Below, piece by piece: positions 22,248 through 32,262 of a stretch of 38,592 nt of DNA (position 1 is its first letter; each line of letters starts with the position of its first letter). The position numbers and the translations under genes are program-made. The notes beneath the pieces are model-generated. The model was not told the DNA's origin. It was given only the letters and a program-made list of their open reading frames with translations, and ran no database searches. This stretch comes from Acanthaster planci (taxonomy: Eukaryota; Echinodermata; Asteroidea; Valvatida; Acanthasteridae). The stretch is from NCBI RefSeq assembly GCF_001949145.1, contig NW_019091790.1:11179-49770 (forward strand). Reading direction: 5' to 3'.

Positions 22248-22707
22248 GTTCGGGCGGCTTTTGTTCCCGTATGTTCACGAATAGCTCGATTTGTTGTTCG
22301 TGGGTCTTCCGCTCGAAAGCCGGGAACAAATGACCGGTTATCGCTGGTAGTTAGTGACATGCAACATGCAACATGGCGGCGTCCATGTAGGCTGCGTTAT
22401 TTGAGAGTTATTGTTTTGATGGGCTGAATTCTTTTCTATATAAACAGGAACACTCATTTCTGTGTTACGGAAAATAATTAATGTTAATTTTGCTAAACCT
22501 CCCATTGTCTATGGCTTTGGAAGCCATCTCTGTACTTTTTTTCAGCAGTTAAAAAATCAATATCTCACGAGTTTTCCCTTGTGTTCCTGTAAAACCCTGA
22601 CGAGGAGCTGGTGTGTGATCCTGTTCCGAGAACAGTGTTGTCGAGTCGTGTTCCCGCCGTTCGAGCGCAAGAACAAGAAACCTGTGTCAAGAACAGGGCG
22701 CCCGAAC
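22248..22707. mobile_element. MITE-like element with GTTCGGGCG termini
   Basis: The left end GTTCGGGCGGCTTTTGTTC is mirrored by the right end ...GGGCGCCCGAAC. A second, inner pair is CCGCTCGAAAGCCGGGAAC near 22.31 kb and the inverse of GTTCCCGCCGTTCGAGCGC near 22.65 kb. The block is visibly richer in CpG than the surrounding intron between DD7 and DD8. No protein is encoded. The partial arms suggest an old copy. Confidence 0.5.
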
Positions 22708-23347
22708 CTGACTTTTGTGTAAAGTTAGCAATCTTGATTGACTTTAATATTAGTCACGCCACATTGTACTGCCCTCCTTAATTAAGATGTTTCTAATTTC
22801 TAATCTCAATCTGGCAGCCAGCCAAACTCCTATCACTGACGAAATGGGAGTCAGGATATAGCTGCGCATGTAGCTCCGGTGTTTTAATATTTGGTCACAC
22901 TGGATGATGATGTCATTGACATGGAGTAAAAAGGCAATGCTTCTCTAGGCACTATATACAGTTAGCAAGGAGAGAGAGGAAGATTTGTGCCCTGAAAATG
23001 TGGGAAAATGATGCACAAATTCACTGTGAGAAATCCACTGCCTATGGATGAGTGTAAAGCATGGTTCTCAGGTTACCGGTCAAAGGAGGGCGCCATTATG
23101 AAATACAGTAGAAGCAATGTAAACATAACACACATTTAGGTCTTCATTATGGAATTATCCATCTGAGGCGTTTTCCCCAAAATATGTGGATACAGTGGTT
23201 GTCAGTTACAGCTGACTAGGTTGAGGACACCTATCTCCTGTATGTTCACTGTAAGTCGTGAGAAGGAATTTTGAGATTAAAATGACTCCAGACTCTTGTC
23301 ACCTTGAGTTATATTTATTAATTTTAGTGATTGATTGGATCCACTAC

Positions 23348-23611
23348 CTCGATAATGTTGCAGCTGACCCACCAGTTCCTCCTGGCCAACGTCTGTCAGT
23401 GCATTGCACAGAAGTCCAAGCTGATCTTTGGTCATATCTACGCGTTGTTTCAATTTCTTTAGCATAACTAAGGAGTGAGCTGTGTCGTTGCCGGGGTTTT
23501 CTTTCATGATCTTATTGATTTCTAACGCACTGAAACCGAGCATGAGAGCCAGCCTTTTCCACTTGGGTCCACATTCTTGAGATATCCAGTCGAACACCTC
23601 CTGGTGAAGTT
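23348..23611 (-). CDS. Exon, Death domain 7 lacking the central Trp (DD7, cassette type B')
   Basis: Exon of 264 nt, acceptor TCATTCAG|AA and donor CGAG|GTAGTG, phase 1-1, 88 codons, the same length as its duplicate DD3. It contains CGPKWKRLALMLGFSALE, SLVMLKKLKQRVDMTKD and LCNALTDVGQEELVGQL. In the central helix the Trp found in the other DDs is replaced (MLKKLKQR against MLWEWKQR in DD3). The frame has no stops or shifts, so the exon looks functional, but this DD may have a changed core or interface. Confidence 0.88.
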
Positions 23612-24007
23612 CTGAATGAGTGAATGAACGGGATGGATCAAGCAAAAGTCAAAAATATTGCGAAGTCTCTGACTAGTCCATTTTTGAATGCTATAATTGC
23701 CAAAGGTTTAGAGAAACTGCACCTAAACTCTACTTTATACTCTCTCGATGTTATTAATCAACAATTTCAGAACAAATGGGCTAACAGTAAGTTTAGACTT
23801 GCCAAACTGTGTTCTTGTCGTTTTGAAAAATGTTTTATTCAAATGCCCAAAATTTGCCGATTGCTCAGTTGATTACAACGTTGCGCACATCCAAAGAATC
23901 CAAAAAATCCTTTTTTCCTTACATGGCTTGTAAACGTTTCTAAGGTATGCTCAATGACACCTAATAAAGACACCAACTGTCTTGATTTTCATAAATTTTG
24001 CCCAAAC

Positions 24008-24265
24008 CTGCATAATGTAGCAGTGGAGTGATGAGATCAGCTCTGTCAATATTTGATAAAGCGTCGCACAGCTTTGCAAAGTGATCTTTATTCTGGCCTT
24101 GCTGACAATTCCATTTCTGAAGCATTCGGAAGGCTTGATCACTAGGCTGAACTTCCTCCATGGTGGTTAATTCTTCGCAGCTGATTCCTAAAGAAGTGGT
24201 CAATTCCTTCCAGCCCGGACCGAGTCTTCTCACCACCTCGAGCAGAACGTCATCATTAATCAGAA
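24008..24265 (-). CDS. Exon, Death domain 6 (DD6, cassette type A')
   Basis: Exon of 258 nt, acceptor TTTTTTTGCAG|TT and donor TGCAG|GTTTGG, phase 1-1, 86 codons. DD features are LGPGWKELTTSLGI, AFRMLQKWNCQQG and LCDALSNIDRADL followed by PLLHY. It is the duplicate of DD2. Its C-terminal half is nearly the same as DD2, while the acidic loop in the middle (MEEVQPSDQ versus MGEGEPSEV) has drifted. Confidence 0.88.
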
Positions 24266-25672
24266 CTGCAAAAAAATGAGTTCTTGATCATTGAAGGAAC
24301 TGCACTGAATCATTAACATATATATATAGAACAATCAGATTCATTAACAGTTGCATTGTAGTACAGTGACAACAATTCTGACAAACAGAAGAAATGAAAG
24401 ACTGTCATTCTAGACTCTGATGTTTGAGGTATTCAGCAGGAGAAAGCCAGTTTTGTATTTCAAAAAGCCAAAGTCACATGTGAAAGAAATGAACCATTCC
24501 TCAACTGTAAGGAATTGGTACTTGATATGTTTAGTTCAATGCGATTCAGGAATTTAGCGTTCCATTTTCTCCCTTTTCAGTGCCATCTAGCTAGCCACCT
24601 GCTCGACACCTCCTTCGCAGAGCCCGCTCAACCATAACCACTTGTAATTCGCTGAAAGATGCACCCAGCAGTTCTTCCTCAAGACTGGTATTGCTTCCTC
24701 CGACGCCTATGATTTCCGAGCCCCTCAGACCCATAAAATAAATTTTGCAAAACAAGTGCTCCGTCTATGCACCACCATACTGTTCCTCTTGGAAGTGAGC
24801 TCGTAACAATGAAACTGTGAATTCACTGGATGTAGTGATTTGACTAATTTCTGGTTGTGCTTAAACCTGTGAACCATCCAGCGAGGAGGATGAAAGGTAA
24901 GAAGGGATTGAAGAGGGCTGAATTATGGAGTAAAACATTCGGACAGTTCTTTCAGAGAATCTTCTATTTGTTCCCCCTGAGTCAAGAACTGAATGTGCAG
25001 TTGGCTCGGAAAGAGTGACATTAGGGACAAGACGTTTTAGAGTGAAAATCATTCTGAATTTAGACTGAAAAAAGGCTAAAAATAGCCCCTTCCAGTGGAA
25101 GCTCGAATGAAATTTCAATCTTTTGGAGTGAAGAAATTTCACTCCAATTCGTCTGGTCCTTAATTTCAATCAAAGGGATTAAATTTTCACTCAATAGAGT
25201 GAATTTTCCCTCTTTATTTCAAACGCACTATATTCTTACATATGGATGTCAGCTCCATAAGATATATTGCCCTTTTTTAAGAAACTTGTTGACGCAATGT
25301 CCCAAATTTTCAAAATACATCTAATGGTGCCATGGAAAATAAGTATGCATAATTTTATTTTACTATTCTGTAGTGCGATGGCTTGATTTACTTAACGTAC
25401 ACATTTCATTTGTGACTAGGAAAAAAAGTTCTAAAGTTTTATGGACTATTAAGTCCGATTTTGTGCAGAAGCAACAGCAATGGGATGTGTAGTGCGAAAT
25501 CCTGACCAAAGTTTGGCAATCACTCTTTAAACGTTTCTACAAATTATTACTTTTTGGTTATCTTGCACAGCATGTTGTGAAGGTTTTTCCTTGATGAAAT
25601 CCCGAAAGTCTTCTTTCATCACCACAAACTACTCTCGTTCGTTTGAAAAGCTAACATTGGTTTTCTCATTAC
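24266..25672. other. Intron between DD5 and DD6, nothing coding seen
   Basis: This separates the two four-DD cassettes. It contains a short hairpin at 25123-25147 (TTGGAGTGAA ... TTCACTCCAA) and several related GAGTGAA words up to 25202, perhaps a degraded MITE. No linker exon equivalent to 29460 was found in front of DD6. Confidence 0.5.
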
Positions 25673-25993
25673 CTGGACGAAGCCGAATTAAAATTGCCAA
25701 ATGATGTTTGCCGATTTCATTCAATGCGTCTCCCAACTTTTCTTGGATCTCCTCTCCACCAACGCTTTGGCGGCGTTTCCATATCAAGAGCATGCTGTAG
25801 CATGTGGTATTCCATCCGTCACAACCGACGTTTCTTACTTGAGGGCGGATAGGTGAACCCAGCAATTCTTGACTGTAGAGTTCGTTTATGAGGAAAACAT
25901 CTTCTTTGCTAAGCCCAAGGACAAGGGCCAGCTTCTTCCACTCAACACGATCGAGGCGTCGAGCAATGGCATTAAATCCTGCATTAAGTGTCA
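25673..25993 (-). CDS. Exon, Death domain 5 with enlarged loop (DD5, cassette type D)
   Basis: Exon of 321 nt, acceptor CTATTTTAG|TG and donor TCCAG|GTAATG, phase 1-1, 107 codons. DD signatures are VEWKKLALVLGLSKEDV, YSMLLIWKRRQS and LGDALNEIGKHHLAILI. Between the early helices and the central MLLIW helix lies an insert of roughly 20 residues relative to the other DDs, containing SPIRP and CDGWNTTC. The partner DD9 has a still longer insert at the same place. The frame stays open into the next intron and upstream of the acceptor, but splice signals and homology place the ends here. Confidence 0.87.
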
Positions 25994-26359
25994 CTAAAAT
26001 AGACAATGGTGAGGGAAAGGTAATGGAGAAATTCCCGGATTCCACATAAAATAAAATTGCGTAAACACCATTTGAACAATTTGTTCTGCTGAATTTCAAT
26101 TGTTTTCACTAACCTAAAAAGTGTTACAGGGCAAAATGTAAAGTTCGCTATCCTCTACATTCCCACACTATCTGATACAAGAAGTTAGGAATACATCTGC
26201 CTCTTACTGACACATTTCAGCTGTATACAAGTGCGTGTACAGCAAATAGCCAAAAACACGAAATTGTTTGTAATTCATTTAAATACTTTTTCTTCCTAAA
26301 TTAAACAAGTTGGTATTGTCACTTTAATTAATTAACACGGGCGAATAAATAATTCTTAC

Positions 26360-26392
26360 CTCCGGTCTTTTGACTGCTTCCCTTAGTTCGTG
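26360..26392 (-). CDS. Possible linker exon between DD4 and DD5
   Basis: Short exon of 33 nt with donor CGGAG|GTAAGAATT and acceptor CAGAG|CA, phase 1-1, encoding RTKGSSQKTG plus split codons. An alternative acceptor two bases upstream would break the frame. The equivalent place in the second cassette (21345-21383) has a similar small exon with the same donor context and a related K...QK.G peptide. The paired conservation is the main reason to believe it. Confidence 0.5.
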
Positions 26393-27341
26393 CTCTGTCT
26401 TTAACGACAAACAGAATAATAAATTGTGCTATTTCTTATCCAGTTTAGTACATTATACCAACATAACAATGTGACTGAGGGTGGACTCGGCCAGACTTGG
26501 TTTCGGTTCTCTCGACTGATCGTTAGAGGACAGCATAAAAAATGTTAGTTGCTATCAGCTGTTTTATTGGGCTCAATTTCGCAGGTTGTTTAGGATTTTC
26601 ATAAGAAAGTAGTTAATCGGACGATGTGTACTTTGAAAAGTAACAGAAATCAAGGTAATAGTTCATAGATTGCAGTGTTTCACGTATAATAACTATATAT
26701 CGGTCCATTTCGATATTACTTAAACGCAAGGTCCTAACAAGCGTCTTACCTCCAGCCAACGGGGCCTATTACTTCTACTGTCTACGAAAATCTAATAACT
26801 ACGTACTGCAAAAATCTCCAGATTATTTGGGTCCAATCGTTGGCTGCTTTCGGATTACACTGCAGGGTGAGACTGCGTTACATTATAATCCACTGTTGTT
26901 TTCACATCCACACCCGTGAAACCTATTTCGATTCTTTCTTAGGAATAGAGCTGCCACTCAGTCTTGTCAATGAACGTCAAAAGCCTTGAATAAGCAGGTA
27001 CACCAAAATCTCTCTTCACTGTTCTAACCAGATAACATCGTAAAACAGTGACGGTCAACAACGCCGGAGACAGGGTATAGGGGTTATTGGATTACGAAAG
27101 AATTGTGCAGTTCTGTCTATTAACCTGCTACGTTGGCTTGAGTACAAAATAAATATCACCTTCCTTGCTGTACTCATACAAAGTAGGCCTATATCAGCAT
27201 GGTAGAACCTGTTGTAACGTACGGTGAACTGCACAAAGTTTTCAATAAGAGGGGCACAGACTTCATTAAAGACGGAAAAAGGCATTCTGAAAGTTGCTTC
27301 CACTAAAACTGTCGATATCACACCAACGTTGTTGTAGTTAC
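26393..27341. other. Intron between DD4 and DD5, nothing coding seen
   Basis: AT-rich intron. The open frame reaching in from the DD4 exon down to 27055 lacks domain features. Confidence 0.5.
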
Positions 27342-27614
27342 CTTGATAATGCTGCTGCAGTAGTATTGCTAGTCCCTTTCTACCGATATCTGTCAATGCA
27401 GCACATAGCTTTTCTATGCACTGATCTTCATTAGTGCCTTGGAGATGATTCCATTTTTCAAGCATGCTGCAGCATTGATGTTTCCAGTCACCAGGGGTAT
27501 CTGCCTTGATGGTGTCGATTTCTTCTGAGCTGAGGCCGAGGGCACCAGCTAACTGAACCCAGTCATCCTCACCGATAAAGCTGGCAATGTCATGCCACTT
27601 ATTTTCTCCGAACA
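27342..27614 (-). CDS. Exon, Death domain 4 (DD4, cassette type C)
   Basis: Exon of 273 nt, acceptor TCTATCCAG|TG and donor TCAAG|GTAACT, phase 1-1, 91 codons. The DD carries GEDDWVQLAGALGLSSEE, CCSMLEKWNHLQG and LCAALTDIGRKGLAILLQQ. Its partner DD8 (21776-22048) has the same length, and by eye the DNA is well over 80 percent identical, clearly closer than the other cassette pairs. The open frame runs on past the donor to 27055, but that stretch has no DD character and is most likely intron read-through. Confidence 0.9.
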
Positions 27615-28035
27615 CTGGATAGAATTAAATAGATGACAAAACAAGATAAGGTTGATATGACAGAGAGCAGCGTCTGCTTAGATGCAATGTATGTGAGAAC
27701 TGGTGCTTTCTAGCTACGCAGGCGAAACAAGTAAATTATTATTTGATTCATCATCATTTCGTTCGCATAATTTTGTAAATCTATTTGTTTCTTATTATTT
27801 CTCGCATATCTCAATAGTTCTTGTGCTGTTCGTATTTACTTTTATTCTTATTGTGCGTTGGTTTGCTTTCTGACTCTGTTTTGTGCATCTTGATTATTTA
27901 CTGTTTTGTGTATTCTGTTATAATCTTTCTACGTAATTTTTGCAGAAAGATGGTAGAAATCCCTGAACGGCTATTACTCGTTAGAATGACCCAAGCCTGT
28001 GGTCGACTTCAGCCATTGACTTTAATTTAATGTAC

Positions 28036-28299
28036 CTCGATAATGTTGCAAACCAAGAAGGAGATCGTCTCTGTTAATATCTATCAGTGCGTCACTCAGA
28101 TGTCCAAGCTGATCTTCAGTCATGTCTACGCGCTGTTTCCATTCCCAGAGCATGACAAAGCAGTGACGTACGGGGTTGCAGATAAAGTCTTTAGAGATTG
28201 AAAAGATTTCTATCGCGCTGAAGCCAAGCATGAGAGCCAGTTTCTCCCACTCACGTTCAAGTTTTTCAGATATCCAGATCAACGAATCCTGTTGGAACT
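28036..28299 (-). CDS. Exon, Death domain 3 (DD3, cassette type B)
   Basis: Exon of 264 nt, acceptor TTTGCTCAG|AG and donor CGAG|GTACAT, phase 1-1, 88 codons. DD hallmarks are LEREWEKLALMLGF, CFVMLWEWKQRVD and LSDALIDINRDDL, ending in LQHYRG. Its partner is DD7, with which it shares WEKLALMLGFSA-like and KQRVDMT-DQLG stretches. Unlike DD7 it keeps the conserved Trp of the central helix (WEWKQR). Confidence 0.88.
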
Positions 28300-28763
28300 C
28301 TGAGCAAAATAAATGTTAATAGGCTGAAGGATCGAACGAAGAGTTAAGAATGCCGTTGACGTTGTGACAACCCAAGTTCACGGGGCTATCATTGCCAAAG
28401 TGAGAGACATTTATATATATCTCTTACTCTCCATATTACTGATGGACCGGGTTGTAAGATGCAATAAAGCATTTCTACTGATCAAAGTGTTTCTGGTGTT
28501 TCTGATCACTCATACAAGTAATTGCTGATGTAAATCAATTGGTGATAATTTCGGAGATGGGATGAACATGTGCTAAATATAAATTAGAACAGGTTTGCTA
28601 CCGGCCACTTATAACTTCAGTGGTGCTATTCGTATCTGAAGACCACTTTCCTTTCTGCATTTTTCCAGAAACATGTGAATGAATTTTGCAATATGCCAAA
28701 AACAACCCCATCCTGATTTCAATCAAGTCACTAAAATTAACTTTTATAGAATTTTGTTTGAAC

Positions 28764-29018
28764 CTGTATGATGTAGCAGCGGAGATATTAAGTCAGCTCT
28801 GCCGATATTTGCCAGTGCATCGCATAGCTTTCCCAACTGATTCACATTTTTGCTTTGGCGGGAATTCCACTTCTGAAGCATGAGGAATGATACTTCACTG
28901 GGTTCGCCTTCCCCCATGCTGGCTATTTCTTCGCTGCTGAAGCCGAGGGAAGTAGCTAGTTCCTCCCATTCAGCACCAAGTTTTTTCGCTGTCTCCATCA
29001 AAACTTCCTCCCGTAAAG
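28764..29018 (-). CDS. Exon, Death domain 2 (DD2, cassette type A)
   Basis: Exon of 255 nt with acceptor TTTCCTTAG|CT and donor ACAG|GTTCAA, a weak donor, phase 1-1. The 85 codons give a DD with LGAEWEELATSLGF near the start, SFLMLQKWNSRQ in the middle and LCDALANIGRADL followed by SPLLHH at the end. It is the first member of the A-B-C-D cassette repeated at 24.3-20.7 kb. Its partner is DD6, with shared MLQKWN, LCDAL and RADLI-PLLH. The start of the following intron is also partly conserved between the two copies. Confidence 0.88.
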
Positions 29019-29459
29019 CTAAGGAAAGAAAGAAATTAGCATTATTTTTAACACGCTGTACATGCAATAGAAATACATGAAATGTTAGGTTTTGAGATTT
29101 ACGTTCTTTCATCAACACCCCAGAATAGAGAACGAAGCACAAATCGTTAAAAAAGGTATTCAGTGAACTTTTCAATTAAAGCTTAGTTGAAATAAGTAAA
29201 TTGTCTTGGTTGGTTTGTGCTAGGATTGTAACTAGTTTGATTGAACTCCGAGGCGGCTAAATGGATTTTAGAAAAAAACGACGAAGAAGTTTCTGATGAA
29301 ACGAGAAACATTTTTTACGTCACCAAAGGCTGTCTGCTGCAGCTTTACACTGAAATGGAAAATAATCAAGGAACGGTTTCAGTGTGTTTGCGGAACAGGC
29401 ACGCTTAGTTTCGTGCCTATTGTTTTTCTTGATTTTACAAGGCTGAAAACAGTTCTTAC

Positions 29460-29501
29460 CTCGAGTCTTTGGTCCGATGACAATATCCCATTTATCCATT
29501 T
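29460..29501 (-). CDS. Possible linker exon before DD2
   Basis: A 42-nt open segment with acceptor ATCTAG|AA and a strong donor CGAG|GTAAGAAC, phase 1-1, encoding MDKWDIVIGPKTRG. Its 3' edge, including the intron start, resembles the linker exons at 26360 and 21345, where the same TTCTTACCTC-GTCTTT pattern is seen on the plus strand. It probably joins DD1 to DD2. The short length gives little statistical support, and the acceptor has only a modest pyrimidine tract. Confidence 0.4.
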
Positions 29502-29554
29502 CTAGATGCATCGATTTGGGAAAGCATGGGAGAAATATGAACAGGTAAGGATAA

Positions 29555-29797
29555 GGGCAATTCTATAAATTAGGGGTCCAAAAGAGCGACATTTTCGTGT
29601 CCCCGTTACATCTTACCTTTGTTACTTGACATGGAAATATCAACGGAATTGATTCCACACATTACTATTTGCTTGGTAGGTAATTTGCATTAATTCATCA
29701 CTCTTGGAAATGAGAAAATGTGTTCTGAACTTACAAAATCATATGTCACATGTGACAGGGACAGGAAAAAAATGGACCCATAATTTCTAGAATTACC
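29555..29797. mobile_element. MITE-like element with GGGCAATTCTA termini
   Basis: The left end GGGCAATTCTATAAATTAGG (then GGTCC) is mirrored by the right end GGACCCATAATTTCTAGAAT (then TACCC). Both ends are flanked by ATAA, which allows a TAA target duplication as in PIF/Harbinger elements. It is about 243 bp, non-coding, and just upstream of the putative linker exon at 29501. Confidence 0.65.
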
Positions 29798-29999
29798 CAT
29801 AAGACTTGAAGCTTGATACCCTGCACATATGGGGCGGAGGGGTACCGCCCAAAAGGTCCAATCCCTGTACAAACTCTAGACTATCGTTACCTAACACATC
29901 CCCCCTAGATGTCTGTAAAGAACTCCTGAGATTCTGATCAAGTAATGACCAACACAAAGCTGGGGGTGCTCTCCGCCCTATATCTTGCGTCATATGTGA

Positions 30000-32262
30000 G
30001 GCTTAGCAATGTGGAGACAGACTACAGACAGGGCTTGCAGTAATACTGTGTGAACAGATCTCTTTGGAAAAGGTATGTGACAAGAATCGGTGAGTGTGAA
30101 CTCAAAGTTTCGACCAGTGTGCTGTGGTCGTCTTCAGGAGTGGAGATCTATCCACATGGTGTTATAGCAAGCCCCATCTATAGAAATAGGAATGTGCGTG
30201 AATCAGCTAATATAGCAATTTTAAAAACAAAATGCTAAACCCTTCAATCTTGCATTCCAATATCACTTCCTCACTTGAAATGCAACTTGTGAACTAATTT
30301 TGAATGCCTTTTTCTAGATTAAATTAATGATGTCAAAGTTCATGCTTCCCGCATGTTTTCAAGACCAAATTTTTCACGACCAAATGTACCATTAATCAAC
30401 AAAGTGAAAGCGGCACTTTGTACCCTGGGGAATGCATTACTCATGTACGTCGCTTACATACCCTTGAGCGGTGTAAAAGCGTGTTTGATTGTTGCAAATC
30501 ACGTGATATATTCTCGAACAATAAGATTTATAATCTATTACCGTGGAATAACAATAATCGTGTATGCACGTGCGTACACCATGGAACGGTCTCTTGTAGG
30601 AAGAGGCATAGAATGGTTCACTAATAAACTCTTAACTTAGTATGTGCTCATTATATTCATAAGTGGCAAGTGGACGCAACGTGTTTGAGCGGTCCATTGC
30701 AAATGTATGAAGGAATTTCAGCATTATTTTGTTTCAGCCTAAGCAACTGTTTTGACTTTGGTCTTCTGAAACATTTCGACTGTTTTTCTTTGTTAAAGAG
30801 GAGGCTACGCACAAAAGCCCTGAAGTGCAATCATTTATATATTTTTCAAAGGTGTATTTTTCTTCAAATTTATTTCTTTGAAGTACTTTTTCCGAACGTT
30901 GTTTTGATGGAGTATATTTCCGACATCGTTTTTACAAGAAATGTGTTATCAGGAGCTCGTTTGTTCAAGATATGTTTCCCCAGTTCGTTCTTATGAGGTT
31001 CATTTCACGAATATTGTTTCTGTTTTTGCAATCAAATCATTTTTAACAAATTATTTTCCATGTCTGTTTTCATGAGAAAAAATATGTTCTTCACTTTACT
31101 ACGTAATGGCACTACAGGGCTTTCGTACCTTTTCTCGAAGGAACCAGGAAATGAATGTTTCTTAGAATCACTTTTTGTATATCTCGGTATTCTTCTTCCA
31201 TGTATGAAGACTGTTTGACCTTTTTTGAGTTATGTGAACTGAACGGTGCACTTTTTGGAATATTAAAAATTGACTAAGCATTTTTAGACAAGCGAGGGCG
31301 CTTTTGCTTTGACGTAAATCCAGGAAAACATGGTTCAGGTGTCATGTTTTCATGGTCAAATTGTGAACCCCAAATTTGCTATCTGGGATCATTTCTGTGA
31401 AAAGGATTTTTACTGGATTATTGCCATATACTTACACAGCAATAATTGTCAAAGAAAATAACATCTGCAGCAGCAGTGGTTAAAAAACAATCTAGAATTT
31501 TTCTGTGCACAAATCAGTGCAATATTGAGATTCGGCGCCTTGGATGACATCACAGTTCTACTCATGAATATGCAAATATGCATCAGCATAAAACGAAAAA
31601 AGCATCAAAATATGGGTTTAAGTTGCAAAACAAAAATTTAAAATCAGATTAATTGACACCCAAAGATGAACTTTCAAGGGTTGTTAGTACATTTAATGAA
31701 AGTATTTCTATTTCTTGGTTCCTTTGATACTAGGGATATATTTTCTCAGGAACTGAATAGTTTTAATTGAAGTGGCAGAAAAGGCCTCAATACATGACTT
31801 CTATTCCCTCTTAAAGCTTTTGTGGCCAGTCAAATCGGGTGTGTATTTGAGGGTGGTCGCCAATTTATATATCCCCAACACGGGAGGTGGTCACTCTTTG
31901 CCACTGAAATGTAGGACCAGTTGGACGAAAAAGAAAAGGCTATCCCCGTATTACAAGCTGCCAGCCTTCTGTCTTTTTCTTCAGAGCCAAAAAGCCTCAG
32001 CTATTGCTGACAAGCATTCACTGATAAGACTTTACTCACAGTGTGGTCCCCACTGTCTGAGATGGTTGAAATCTATGACGTCATACAGACCAGATACAAT
32101 GCCATATTCTTCATCGAACTCCAGAAATCCACAAAATCTGGTCTCTCCGTTGTGAGAACACTCATCCATTCGGAGGTGTATTTCATCTTCTTTTTTTTAT
32201 TTCAAATTTGAAATGTCTTTAGGGTGGCTCGGAGCAATTACTGAAATAATTCGATCACTTAC
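30000..32262. other. Long intron after DD1, no gene seen
   Basis: Only short random frames. The part from about 32000 to 32262 is related to 33500-33770, which shows that a segment containing DD1 and its following intron was once duplicated. Confidence 0.5.

Noticed and set aside
25123-25147. Short hairpin TTGGAGTGAA...TTCACTCCAA as a terminator or regulatory site
   Set aside because: Ten-bp arms in AT-rich intron with several similar words nearby; more likely a degraded repeat than a regulatory element.
27055-27341. Open frame continuing past the DD4 donor
   Set aside because: The twin exon DD8 ends at the same donor, and the extension shows no resemblance to anything. Treated as intron.
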